Made by a program: the position numbers and the translations under genes. This document shows, in pieces, positions 18,379 to 25,809 of a stretch of 64,000 nucleotides of DNA. The notes beneath the pieces were generated by a model. That model was not told the DNA's origin. It ran no database searches and saw nothing but the letters and a program-made list of their open reading frames with translations. Every line of letters begins with the position of its first letter. Position 1 is the first letter of the stretch. Source of the DNA: Actinoallomurus iriomotensis (GTDB lineage Bacteria > Actinomycetota > Actinomycetes > Streptosporangiales > Streptosporangiaceae); the NCBI RefSeq assembly GCF_030269445.1, contig NZ_BSTJ01000004.1, positions 310,001 through 374,000 of the forward strand, given 5' to 3'.

Positions 18379-18957
18379 ATGAAACGCGCATGCTCCCTGC
18401 TCATCGTGCCGGTCGCCGCACTCACGCTCGCCGCCTGCGGCAGTGGCGGTGAGGGGCCCGGCCACGACATGAACGGTCACCGCATGGCGACCGCCTCCGC
18501 GCCCGCGGCCGGGCACAACGCTCAGGACGTGATGTTCGCGCAGATGATGATTCCGCACCATCGGCAGGCGATCACCATGGCCGGGCAGGCCGCCGCGAAG
18601 GCGTCCTCACCAGAGGTCAAGCGGCTCGCCGGCCGGATCGAACACGCTCAGGCCCCGGAGATCCAGAAGATGACCGGCTGGCTCCGGACCTGGGGTGCGT
18701 CGACGTCGTCGGGCGACGGCATGCACATGGGCGACGGGATGATGTCCGACCAGGACATGAAGAAGCTGGACACGTTGTCCGGTAGGGCGTTCGACACGGC
18801 GTTCCTGCAAATGATGATCAAGCATCACCAGGGCGCCGTCGCGATGGCGCGATCCGAACAGGCCCGGGGCTCCTTCCCCGAAGCGAAGGCCATGGCGAGC
18901 GACATCGTGACCTCACAGTCCGCCGAGATCACGACGATGCGGAAGCTGCTCGGCTGA
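18379..18957 (+). CDS. DUF305 lipoprotein
   Basis: A 192-residue lipoprotein. The lipobox is LTLAAC with Cys20 as the lipidation site. Two DUF305 repeats follow, each with the His-Met pattern: FAQMMIPHHRQAITMA and FLQMMIKHHQGAVAMA. A Met/His linker (DGMHMGDGMM) joins them. The family is four-helical and ferritin-like, and members are commonly found with copper-handling genes; direct function is unproven. Next to DUF6153 and a BlaI/CopY-type regulator, a role in extracellular copper handling is a fair guess. Confidence 0.88.
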   Translation: MKRACSLLIVPVAALTLAACGSGGEGPGHDMNGHRMATASAPAAGHNAQDVMFAQMMIPHHRQAITMAGQAAAKASSPEVKRLAGRIEHAQAPEIQKMTGWLRTWGASTSSGDGMHMGDGMMSDQDMKKLDTLSGRAFDTAFLQMMIKHHQGAVAMARSEQARGSFPEAKAMASDIVTSQSAEITTMRKLLG

Positions 18958-18975
18958 CCACGGACGGATCGCTTT

Positions 18976-19004
18976 GGGAGGCGGCCCGCCACGGGTCGCC
19001 TCCC
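18976..19004 (+). terminator. Hairpin terminator after DUF305 gene
   Basis: GGGAGGCG at 18976-18983 pairs perfectly with CGCCTCCC at 18997-19004 around a 13-base loop, starting 18 bases after the stop codon. No T-run follows, as is common in high-GC actinomycetes. Confidence 0.65.
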
Positions 19005-19012
19005 GCGAATCG

Positions 19013-19029
19013 TCCTAATCTCCGTAGGA
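19013..19029. promoter_or_regulatory. Candidate BlaI-type operator (TCCTA-N7-TAGGA)
   Basis: A perfect five-base inverted repeat, TCCTA at 19013-19017 and TAGGA at 19025-19029, lies about 50 bases upstream of the BlaI/MecI gene. It resembles the CTA...TAG style of BlaI boxes, so autoregulation is plausible but unproven. Confidence 0.4.
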
Positions 19030-19079
19030 AGCGGTGGAGAATGGAGCACAGTGTGGCGAGCCGATGACGGAGGTGGCAG

Positions 19080-19466
19080 ATGCCGATCGCAGGGCCTCTC
19101 GAACGCGCGATCATGGAGGCGTTGTGGGACGCCGACCGGCCGCTCCTCATCCGTGAACTGCTGGTGCCCGTCAACGCCGGCTCGCCGAAGCCGTCGGCCT
19201 ACACCACGGTGCAGACCGTGGCCGACCGGCTCGTGCAGAAGGGTCTGCTGACGCGCACGCTGGACCGCAACGCCTGGCGGTACGCCCCGACGCGCAGCCG
19301 CGAAGAACATGTCGCGGGGGTCATGGCCGAGGCGCTGGCCGGTGCGCCGGACCGGGGCCCGGTCCTCGCGCGGTTCGTGGAGACGATCGACCCGCAGGAC
19401 GCACACCGGCTCCTGATCGAGTTGGCGCAGCGGTCGGCTCCGTCCGGCGAGGGCCGGCGCCCGTGA
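19080..19466 (+). CDS. BlaI/MecI/CopY-family transcriptional repressor
   Basis: A 128-residue winged-helix repressor starting MPIAGPLERAIMEALWDADR, with the DNA-reading helix in SAYTTVQTVADRLVQKGLL and the wing in TRTLDRNAWRYAPT. These dimeric repressors are removed by cleavage through a partner M56 protease, here the next gene, which overlaps by four bases (GTGA). ATG 19080 follows GGAGGTGGCAG. Target genes could include the DUF305/DUF6153 pair or cell-envelope genes; in actinomycetes beta-lactam, envelope stress and copper signals are all possible. Confidence 0.92.
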   Translation: MPIAGPLERAIMEALWDADRPLLIRELLVPVNAGSPKPSAYTTVQTVADRLVQKGLLTRTLDRNAWRYAPTRSREEHVAGVMAEALAGAPDRGPVLARFVETIDPQDAHRLLIELAQRSAPSGEGRRP

Positions 19467-20389
19467 TCCTGCTCGGGGGGCTCGGCCTGATCGTTCTGGC
19501 GCTGGGCGCCGGCGCCGGACCGCTGCTGCGCAGAGGCGCGTGGAGCCATCGGCTGCCCAGGGCCGCCGTCTTCGCGTGGACGGGAGCGCTGGCCGGCGCC
19601 ATCGCCGCCGCCGTGGGCATGGTCGCGGTCGTCTCGACGGGACACCGGGGTCTCGGACATCGCATCGCGGAGTGGCTGGTCAACTGCTGGCACCATCATG
19701 AGGGCGGCGACACCAGGTGGTACGCGCTCAACGCGATGGTGCTCGGCGCGACGCTCACCGCGGTGTACGTGGCGGCGCGCCGCTACCGGCGTACGCTGCT
19801 GCAGCGGCGCCGGCATCATGAGGCCCTCCAGTTCGTCGTCCGCGCCTCGACCGAACTGGACGATGTCTGCGTACTCGACCATCCCGTCCCGGTCGCGTAC
19901 TGCGTCCCCGCGCGGACCCGGCCGATCGTGGTGAGCAGCGGCGCGCTCGACCAGTTGGCAGACGGCGAGCTCCGTGCAGTGCTCGCGCACGAACGAGCAC
20001 ACCTGCGCCACCGTCATCACGTCCTTCTCACGGTGGTCGACGCGCTGGCCGCCGCGCTCGCCTGGCTGCCCACCTTCCGCGACGCGCGCCGCCACCTGCC
20101 GCTGCTGCTGGAGATGACCGCGGACGAGATCGCCGCCCGACGCTGTGGTCGCCAGACCGTGGCCACGGCCCTGCGCAAGCTCGCCATCTCACCGAGCCCG
20201 GCCGGAGGCCTGGCCGCCGGCGGTTCTGATCACACACAGCTGGACCAGCGCCTCGCCAGGCTCGAGACCTCGCCCCCGGCCGACGACGCACAGGTACGGC
20301 GCCTGACGCGGGTCACCGCGGCGACGTCCGTGGCGGTGCCGGTCCTCATCTGCGCCGCGTGGATCTCCGCGACTCCGTTGTTGTGCTGA
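19463..20389 (+). CDS. M56-family membrane metalloprotease (BlaR1-like sensor)
   Basis: A 308-residue membrane protein starting at GTG 19463. Hydrophobic helices lie at about 1-20, 35-60, 90-108 and near the C-terminus. The zinc motif HExxH is seen in LAHERAHLRHRHH, with the downstream glutamate in EMTADEIAARRCG. It lacks the extracellular penicillin-binding sensor domain of true BlaR1, as is normal for short actinobacterial M56 proteins. It should cleave the BlaI-type repressor encoded just upstream. Confidence 0.9.
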   Translation: MILLGGLGLIVLALGAGAGPLLRRGAWSHRLPRAAVFAWTGALAGAIAAAVGMVAVVSTGHRGLGHRIAEWLVNCWHHHEGGDTRWYALNAMVLGATLTAVYVAARRYRRTLLQRRRHHEALQFVVRASTELDDVCVLDHPVPVAYCVPARTRPIVVSSGALDQLADGELRAVLAHERAHLRHRHHVLLTVVDALAAALAWLPTFRDARRHLPLLLEMTADEIAARRCGRQTVATALRKLAISPSPAGGLAAGGSDHTQLDQRLARLETSPPADDAQVRRLTRVTAATSVAVPVLICAAWISATPLLC

Positions 20390-20538
20390 GGCAGCACGCT
20401 CGCGGCGGATGACGTCGAACGAGTGAGACGAGTGGCATGCGAGATCACGATCTCCTACACTCCGTCAGAGTGTCGGTTCCCCCTGCTTCACAGGAAGCAC
20501 AGCCGACCCGCCGAATCCCCCCGACCAGGAGTTCACCC

Positions 20539-21519
20539 GTGGCGACCTCGTACTCGCGCCGCTCCGCGGGCCTGGCGGCCCTCGCGGTCACCGCCACTCT
20601 GCTCGCGCCCGTTCCCGGTGCCGACGCCGCTCCCAAGCCGTCGGTCGCCGCGACGAAGAAGAAGCTGGCGAAGCTCAACAGTCAGGTCGACAAGCTCGTC
20701 GACCGGTACGACAAGGCCAAGACCCAGCTGGACGCGGCCAAGAAGCAGCTCAAGGCGCTCAACGGCCAGGTCACGGCCGAGGAACGCACGTACAAGAGCA
20801 TGCACACCCGGGTGGCGCGGATCGCCGCGGCCGCCTACAAGAACGGGACCCTCGACTACACGACCTCTCTGCTGGCGACACGGGATCCGAACACGGCGCT
20901 GAGCCAGATGTCGGCGTTCACCCAGCTGTCCAGCAGCCGCAGCCAGGAGCTCAAGGCGTTCGTCGACTCGGCCCAGCGCCTCCGTCGTGAGCAGGCCATG
21001 GCGCAGTACGCCCTCCAGGTCGTCCAGAAGCACACCGCGAGCGTCAAGAAGCAGAAGACGACCGTCGAGAAGGCGATCAGTCAGCAGAAGGAGCTCCTAC
21101 GCAAAGCCGGAGTTCTCGGCGGCCCCGGGGGGCCGATCGGCGGAACGTACACCGGCCCCGCCTCCGGCCCGCCGCGCAAGGCCCTCGAATACGCCTACGC
21201 CCAGCTCGGCAAGCCCTACATCTACGGCGGCACCGGCCCGAAGGGCTATGACTGCTCCGGGCTGACCATGATGTCCTGGCGCGCCGCCGGCGTGAGTCTC
21301 CCCCGCGTCGTGCCCGACCAGTACGCCGCGACCCGCCACGTCGCCAAGTCGGACCTGCAGCCCGGCGACCTGGTCTACTTCGACGACCTCGGCCACGAGG
21401 GCATGTACGTCGGCGGCGGCAGATTCATCCACGCCCCCCACACCGGCAGCGTCGTGAAGTTCGACAGCATGTCCAACCCCTGGTACGTCTCGCACTACGT
21501 GGGCGCCAGCCGGCCCTGA
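20539..21519 (+). CDS. Secreted NlpC/P60 peptidoglycan hydrolase (RipA-like)
   Basis: A 326-residue secreted protein starting VATSYSRRSAGLAALAV at GTG 20539 behind AGGAG. The signal peptide ends near ADAA. A long coiled-coil follows (KKKLAKLNSQVDKLVDRYDK and onward, to about residue 195). The C-terminal NlpC/P60 domain has the catalytic Cys in YDCSGLTMMSW, His in GHEGMYVGGG and the third residue in RFIHAPHTG. It cuts stem peptides during growth and division. The coiled-coil usually holds the enzyme inactive or docks partners. Confidence 0.92.
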   Translation: MATSYSRRSAGLAALAVTATLLAPVPGADAAPKPSVAATKKKLAKLNSQVDKLVDRYDKAKTQLDAAKKQLKALNGQVTAEERTYKSMHTRVARIAAAAYKNGTLDYTTSLLATRDPNTALSQMSAFTQLSSSRSQELKAFVDSAQRLRREQAMAQYALQVVQKHTASVKKQKTTVEKAISQQKELLRKAGVLGGPGGPIGGTYTGPASGPPRKALEYAYAQLGKPYIYGGTGPKGYDCSGLTMMSWRAAGVSLPRVVPDQYAATRHVAKSDLQPGDLVYFDDLGHEGMYVGGGRFIHAPHTGSVVKFDSMSNPWYVSHYVGASRP

Positions 21520-21541
21520 CGGATCCCGGGACCTACGGACG

Positions 21542-21565
21542 GCCCGGCGAGCCGGCTCGCCGGGC
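21542..21565. terminator. Palindromic terminator between convergent genes
   Basis: Two perfect 12-base arms, GCCCGGCGAGCC (21542-21553) and GGCTCGCCGGGC (21554-21565), sit between the NlpC/P60 gene ending at 21519 and the leftward gene ending at 21602. It can serve both directions. Confidence 0.65.
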
Positions 21566-21601
21566 TTCGGCCCCGTACCTCCGGACCGCGTGGCTCCTGC
21601 C

Positions 21602-22738
21602 TCACCCGCCCACGGCGTCGGCGGGCACGAACACCGACACGATGATCCGGCCGTCCCCTTCACCGAGCGCGTCGAAGGTGAACTGCTCCATCGGCAGCAG
21701 GTGGGTGCCGCCGATCGTGACGGGCGTGCGTACCTCGTACACCGCCGGCCAGGGACACCGGTGATGGCATCCGAGCCGCTCCCCGTGCCGGTCGGTGGCG
21801 AAGACGATCGCGCCGCTCCGGAGCGCCGCGTCGATCTGAGCCTGGACATGAGCGGTCACCCTCGGCCGCGGATCCGCGGCCCACATCTTCTCGACCGCCG
21901 CGCGCGCCGACGGACGTGAGCGCCACTGCGCGCGCTGACCCGGATCGGTGAGGGACCAGATGTCGATCCTCGACGGGCCGTGCGCGACGAGGGAGACCGT
22001 GGTCGCGGGATCCCGGGCGTCGAGCAGAGTCGGCATCGCGGCGACCTGGCCGAAGAGGAAGAGCATCCGCAGCGCGTACCGGAGGTAGGCAGGGGTCGAT
22101 CTGGACCATGACGGGTCATCGAGGTCCGGCTCCGCCGCGTACGCGATCGCGGCCGAGGCGCAGTCGAGTATCCACCGGAGCCGCAGCAGATCCTCTTCCT
22201 GCCTGACCGGCGACCGGGTGTAGTCGGCCAGAGTGGAGCCGCACCGTACGTGGATCGCCCGGAGCGCGGTCTCCATCGCGGTCGCCAGCGGGTAAGTACC
22301 GTCCGTCCGGTTCGGCCAGGCCGGCGGCTCGGCCGGAAGACGTACCTGCTCGTCGACTCGGTAGGAGGCGTCTCTCGCCAGCCGGCGGGCCTGGCACATC
22401 CAACGGTCGGCCGGACCGAGGAACGCCAGGATCCGGGCCGCCGCACCGGCGCGCACGGTGCCGAGAGAGCGAACCCGCACCGCGTCGAGCAGGTGCTCCC
22501 CCACGATCTGCAGCACGTAGGCGTTCCAGACCGCCAGCAGCCGCCCCGCCACGGCGGGCGGGAACCGGTGAGGTGCCGTACGTCCACGGAGAAGTTCACG
22601 GCGCAGGCGCTCCGCCTCATCCAGCTCCCGGCGGACGAGCTGCCCCGCAGACCGGTACTCCTCGAAGGTCTGCACGGGCAGCCCGCCCTCCAGGGGCCGG
22701 ACCGCACGGATCGCCGCAGCGGACGGTTTCGTGCTCAC
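21602..22738 (-). CDS. Conserved hypothetical protein
   Basis: A 378-residue protein starting at GTG 22738 (MSTKPSAAAIRAVRPLEGG). It is helix-rich and soluble, with WILDCASAAIAYAAEPDLDD in the middle and a C-terminal segment with clustered Cys/His (RHGERLGCHHRCPWPAVYEV) that could hold a metal. I do not recognise the family or a catalytic motif. It starts seven bases after the stop of the CHAP gene, so both are probably on the transcript that begins with the c-di-AMP riboswitch. Confidence 0.7.
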   Translation of the reverse strand: MSTKPSAAAIRAVRPLEGGLPVQTFEEYRSAGQLVRRELDEAERLRRELLRGRTAPHRFPPAVAGRLLAVWNAYVLQIVGEHLLDAVRVRSLGTVRAGAAARILAFLGPADRWMCQARRLARDASYRVDEQVRLPAEPPAWPNRTDGTYPLATAMETALRAIHVRCGSTLADYTRSPVRQEEDLLRLRWILDCASAAIAYAAEPDLDDPSWSRSTPAYLRYALRMLFLFGQVAAMPTLLDARDPATTVSLVAHGPSRIDIWSLTDPGQRAQWRSRPSARAAVEKMWAADPRPRVTAHVQAQIDAALRSGAIVFATDRHGERLGCHHRCPWPAVYEVRTPVTIGGTHLLPMEQFTFDALGEGDGRIIVSVFVPADAVGG

Positions 22739-22745
22739 CCGGCTA

Positions 22746-23726
22746 CTACATACCGGCCATGGCCGACGCGCGCTCCGACGGGTGAGCGTTCGCCATCACG
22801 GAGTGCATCGAGTCCCAGAACGCCAGTTCCTCGTCCTCCTCCAGGACGGAGATCTTGCCCCAGAACTCGCGGTCCTCCGCTTGGACCGCCGCCTCGGCCG
22901 TGAGCGCGGGCATCACCGCCGTGCCCGTGTCCGCCTCGTCGAGTTGCGCCGGGGTGACATCGGCGGGCAGCTCGACCGGCTTGCGGTGGTGCTTTCCGTG
23001 CTTGCGGAGCTGCACGCCGGATGCGGGGACGGGGACCTTGACCCTTGCTCTGGCGATCGCCAGCGTGGCCGTGCCGAACACCACGACGGCCAGCAACCCG
23101 GTCAGCATGCCGCTCTGGTCGACCAACGGCTGCTCCGGCGCCGAGTGCGAGGTCTGCGCCACCTGCTGCTCCGATCCGGGGATCCCGACGATCTCCCGCG
23201 GCGACAGCGCCGGAGCCGAGTGCTTCGGCTGGTACTTGACCTCAGTGCCCGGTACCGGCTTGCCCTTCACCTTGACCTTGGCGGGATAGCCGAAGCCGAC
23301 GACCTGACTGACATCGCGATCGGCGCGCCCGAGCTGGTCGTTGTGGTTCGCCTCGATGGTGGTGAGCTTGTCGCCGTGGACCTTCTCCACGATCCCGACG
23401 TGTTCGATGTCGCCGATGCTCTTGCCGCCCGAGAACGAGAAGAACACGATGGCGCCCGGCTCTGGCTTGTGACCCCACGCGTGGTGCTTCTGGAACCAGC
23501 TCGCGTGAGCGGGCGTGGAGGCGAACTGCCCCGCCCAGTCCTCGACTCCCGCCTTGTCGGCGGCCCAGGCGAGGAACATGTCGCACCAGGGCGCGTAGTC
23601 GTAGCCGCCGCCATGGGCGACGTGCTTGCCGTACCAGTCTCCGAACTTGGTGTAACCGCTGCCCTTCTCGCGATAACCGAGTTCGGTCCTCGCGACGTGC
23701 AGCAGCTTCTGGCCTACCGGATCCAT
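22746..23726 (-). CDS. CHAP-domain amidase with internal transmembrane segment
   Basis: A 326-residue protein. The CHAP domain spans about 8-150 with catalytic Cys48 (YAPWCDMF), His109 (DIEHVGIVEK) and the Glu/Asn pair in TIEANHN. A single hydrophobic helix at about 207-225 (MLTGLLAVVVFGTATLAIA) is followed by a basic then acidic C-terminal tail. There is no N-terminal signal peptide, so how the catalytic domain would reach the wall is unclear. The gene follows a ydaO-type riboswitch, linking it to c-di-AMP control as for other actinomycete wall hydrolases. Confidence 0.85.
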   Translation of the reverse strand: MDPVGQKLLHVARTELGYREKGSGYTKFGDWYGKHVAHGGGYDYAPWCDMFLAWAADKAGVEDWAGQFASTPAHASWFQKHHAWGHKPEPGAIVFFSFSGGKSIGDIEHVGIVEKVHGDKLTTIEANHNDQLGRADRDVSQVVGFGYPAKVKVKGKPVPGTEVKYQPKHSAPALSPREIVGIPGSEQQVAQTSHSAPEQPLVDQSGMLTGLLAVVVFGTATLAIARARVKVPVPASGVQLRKHGKHHRKPVELPADVTPAQLDEADTGTAVMPALTAEAAVQAEDREFWGKISVLEEDEELAFWDSMHSVMANAHPSERASAMAGM

Positions 23727-23734
23727 ATCTCTCC

Positions 23735-23866
23735 TTCACCCGCCGACCGGGTTAGCTGACGGGTTCGGGCCAGGAGAAGCCCTACCGCACACGGCGGATT
23801 CACCCCAAAGACATGGGTCCCCGGCTCCGGTGACGCCGGGGGCACCACCGGATTAGGCGTCCGGGC
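23735..23866 (-). ncRNA. c-di-AMP (ydaO/yuaA) riboswitch
   Basis: Read leftwards, the leader of the CHAP gene contains the landmarks of the actinomycete ydaO riboswitch in order: GCCTAATCCGG, then CCGGAGCCGGGGACCCATG with TCTTTGGGGTGAATCC, then GAACCCGTCAGCTAACCCGG followed by CGGCGGGTGAAGGAGAG and the start codon. This class binds c-di-AMP and normally turns expression off when ligand is high; in Streptomyces it precedes wall-hydrolase (rpf-type) genes. The boundary at the 5' side is approximate. Confidence 0.9.
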
Positions 23867-24041
23867 TCCGCCTTCGGATGAAGGCATGCCACAGCCCGGC
23901 TACGACGCAACGTAGTAAAGACCGTAATCAAACACAACATCAGCCCCAAATGCGACAACCGTTTCACCTCCAGCTGGGCACGGATGCCCGTACACGCCGA
24001 GCCGCCAGCGCGGGCGGAGCGCGTCGCCAGAGACGTGCGAG
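23867..24041. other. Intergenic region upstream of riboswitch and ArsR-like gene
   Basis: This stretch should contain the promoter for the riboswitch transcript (leftwards) and, near its right end, that of the ArsR-like gene. It is AT-richer around 23911-23945. I see no gene in it. Confidence 0.4.
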
Positions 24042-24365
24042 ATGACATTGCCTCCTACGACATGTAGGAGTAAGTTCAGCCCGTATCGGCCATGGAACGC
24101 CACACCCAGCCGACTGCTCATCATGGCCCGGCTCCGCCAGGGCCCCTGCCCGGTCGGCGAACTCGCCGACGCCGTCGGCATGGAACGCTCGGCGGTGTCA
24201 CACCAGCTCCGCCACCTCGGCCTCGTCACCGGCGACCGGCAAGGACGCGGCATCGTCTACCGCCTCTACGACGACCATGTCGCCGCCCTGCTTGACGAAG
24301 CCGTCCACCACATCGAACACCTCCGCCTCGGCGCGATCGACCGGCCCGCGGCCGGAGTCGGATGA
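24042..24365 (+). CDS. ArsR-family regulator, probably degraded
   Basis: The frame encodes a winged helix: TPSRLLIMARLRQGPCPVGE, LADAVGMERSAVSHQLRHLG, then RGIVYRLYDDHVAALLDEAVHHIEHLRLG, like metal-sensing ArsR proteins of Streptomyces. Two things are odd. The N-terminal helix is replaced by a non-homologous leader (MTLPPTTCRSKFSPYRPWN) that includes the likely operator. The recognition region reads SHQLRHLGLV where relatives have three more residues between QLR and GLV. Normal-looking starts are out of frame (ATG 24092). It may be a decaying gene or one with a sequencing-level frameshift. Confidence 0.5.
   Translation: MTLPPTTCRSKFSPYRPWNATPSRLLIMARLRQGPCPVGELADAVGMERSAVSHQLRHLGLVTGDRQGRGIVYRLYDDHVAALLDEAVHHIEHLRLGAIDRPAAGVG
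24052..24070. promoter_or_regulatory. Perfect 7-5-7 palindrome, candidate ArsR operator
   Basis: CTCCTAC (24052-24058) and GTAGGAG (24064-24070) form a perfect inverted repeat around GACAT, immediately upstream of the ArsR-like domain. This is the typical size and place of an ArsR/SmtB operator. If functional, translation of the regulator must start downstream of it. Confidence 0.55.
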
Positions 24366-24636
24366 CCCCCGCCGCCCGGGCCGCCTGCTCGCCGCGCTCG
24401 CGTACGGTCTCGGTGGCGTCACGCGCCGGTCCGGCGATCCCGTCTCCTCCTGCGCCGGATTCCTGCGGGCGGGTGTCCGGCAGGCCCATGAGCCGTTCCC
24501 GGACGCCGCGTACGGCCGCGCGTGCCCGCTCCGCCTGGCGGGGGCCGGCGCGGTCGACGATGCGGTCGACGTCCGCGCCGGGACCGGCCCGGGTGTGCTC
24601 GATCTCGTTCCTCATCTCGTCGGGTGTCGTGCCCAT
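24226..24636 (-). CDS. DUF3618-family protein
   Basis: A 136-residue frame starting MGTTPDEMRNEIEHTRAG at ATG 24636, behind AAGGAGGACGCGCG. The N-terminus is the DUF3618 signature (T-P-E-E-I-x-x-x-I-E-x-T-R-A), followed by a charged helical region (RARAAVRGVRERLMG). The expected C-terminal transmembrane helix is missing; the frame instead runs antisense through the ArsR-like gene as an Arg/Gly-rich tail. The true C-terminus may therefore have been lost. It overlaps the holin-X gene by 25 bases and forms an envelope-associated operon with it. Confidence 0.65.
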   Translation of the reverse strand: MGTTPDEMRNEIEHTRAGPGADVDRIVDRAGPRQAERARAAVRGVRERLMGLPDTRPQESGAGGDGIAGPARDATETVRERGEQAARAAGVIRLRPRAGRSRRGGGVRCGGRLRQAGRRHGRRRGGRRCRVLAGRR

Positions 24637-25037
24637 CGCGCGTCCTCCTTCAGCGTCTCGATCGTCTGCTCGGGCTTCGGGGAGACGGTCCGCATCTGCT
24701 TTCGGCCGGTGGTGTACAGGACCGCGCCGACGATCGCCCAGACCACCGCGATGATCAGGGCGGACCATCCGTAGCCGATCAGGTGACCGAGCCCGATGAC
24801 GGCCGCGGCCGACAGCAGGGCGAGCACCATGGAGCCGGCGTACCCGGCTCCTCCGTACATGCCGGCGGCCTTGCCGGCACGGGTCGCCTCTTCCCGCAGT
24901 TCGGCCTTTGCCAGCGCCAGTTCCTGCCGCAGCAGCTTCTGCACCTCCCCGGCGGCGTCCGTGATGAGTTCGCCGAGCGACGCGTCGTCCCTGGTCGTCA
25001 CCTGTTCCTCCGCCGGACCGGAGGTCGATGCCGCCAT
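24612..25037 (-). CDS. Actinobacterial holin-X family membrane protein
   Basis: A 141-residue protein. The amphipathic N-terminal helix (LGELITDAAGEVQKLLRQEL, then ALAKAELREEATRAGKAAG) is followed by two transmembrane helices (GSMVLALLSAAAVIGLGHLI and SALIIAVVWAIVGAVLYTTG). This is the pattern of the actinobacterial Holin-X (phage holin superfamily III) family, which sits in chromosomal operons with DUF3618 proteins and is not phage lysis machinery as far as is known. Function: probably membrane or envelope homeostasis. Confidence 0.85.
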   Translation of the reverse strand: MAASTSGPAEEQVTTRDDASLGELITDAAGEVQKLLRQELALAKAELREEATRAGKAAGMYGGAGYAGSMVLALLSAAAVIGLGHLIGYGWSALIIAVVWAIVGAVLYTTGRKQMRTVSPKPEQTIETLKEDARWARHPTR

Positions 25038-25038
25038 C

Positions 25039-25677
25039 TCAGCGCACCTGACCGCTCGGACCGGGCCGGGACGTCGCCTGCGCGCCGTTCTCGTACGGCG
25101 TCGCGCCGTACGAACCGCCGGCGGCCGGCACCGGGGTATCAGGTGAGAGACTCGCGGCGGGCGACGACGGGCTCCGGCCCGGCGCCTCGGCTGAATCCTC
25201 CGCGGAACCGGTCGAGGCCGTGGCCTTCGCCAGACGGCCGGCCAGGAAGCCGGTCACCGCGGCACCGATCAGGAACGTCCCGGGCCTGCGCCGGGCGAAC
25301 TCCCCCACACGTTCGGCGACCCCGGCGACACCGTGTTCGTCCAGGTAGCCGGCGGCCTGCCGGCCGCCCTGGGACAACCGCGTCACCGCCGTACGCACCG
25401 GCGAGCCGTCGGCGCCCGACTCGGCCATGCGGTCGAGCTCGTCCGCCCACTGCCGCAGGCCGCCCGCCGCGCGCCCGGTCTGCGAATCGAGCTCTCCGCT
25501 CAGCCGCCGGCGGGCGTCGTCCACCACGTGGCGGGCCCGTTCACCGGCTTCGCGCGGGACCTGCCGCGCCTGCTCCCTGGCGGTCTCGGCCACCTCGGCC
25601 GTGGCGGATCTCGTGTGCTCGGCCGTCTGCGCCGCCTCGTGCTGGACGGCCTCTCGCGTCTGACCTTCCGGCTCCAT
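25039..25677 (-). CDS. Helical envelope-associated protein, holin-X operon
   Basis: A 212-residue protein starting MEPEGQTREAVQHEAAQTAE at ATG 25677, behind GGGAGGCACCC. The first half is a long Ala/Glu/Arg helix resembling LEA-like stress proteins (ATAEVAETAREQARQVPREA). A short hydrophobic segment (RRPGTFLIGAAVTGFLAGRLA) lies at about residue 140-160, and the tail is Ser/Pro-rich and disordered. It ends one base before the holin-X gene. The family is common in actinomycetes but has no assigned function that I know of. Confidence 0.7.
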   Translation of the reverse strand: MEPEGQTREAVQHEAAQTAEHTRSATAEVAETAREQARQVPREAGERARHVVDDARRRLSGELDSQTGRAAGGLRQWADELDRMAESGADGSPVRTAVTRLSQGGRQAAGYLDEHGVAGVAERVGEFARRRPGTFLIGAAVTGFLAGRLAKATASTGSAEDSAEAPGRSPSSPAASLSPDTPVPAAGGSYGATPYENGAQATSRPGPSGQVR

Positions 25678-25809
25678 GGGTGCCTCCCGTGCTCGTGAAG
25701 GGCCCGCCCTACCCATGCGCCCGGGTTCAACCGCGATCACCGCGATCCGTACGGCGCCCGGCCCGCGGCCTCGCACGCGTCACCGAAGCCGGTGGACTCG
25801 ACGCGGCGT

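Noticed and set aside
20390-20538. A possible ydaO riboswitch in front of the NlpC/P60 gene
   Set aside because: The context is right, but the landmarks seen at 23735-23866 (GGGGACC...TTTGGGGTGAAT and CCCGTCAGCTAACCCGG) are absent here.
24612-25037. Prophage remnant suggested by the holin-like protein
   Set aside because: Holin-X proteins with DUF3618 partners are ordinary chromosomal genes in actinomycetes; no integrase, terminase, capsid or lysin gene is nearby.
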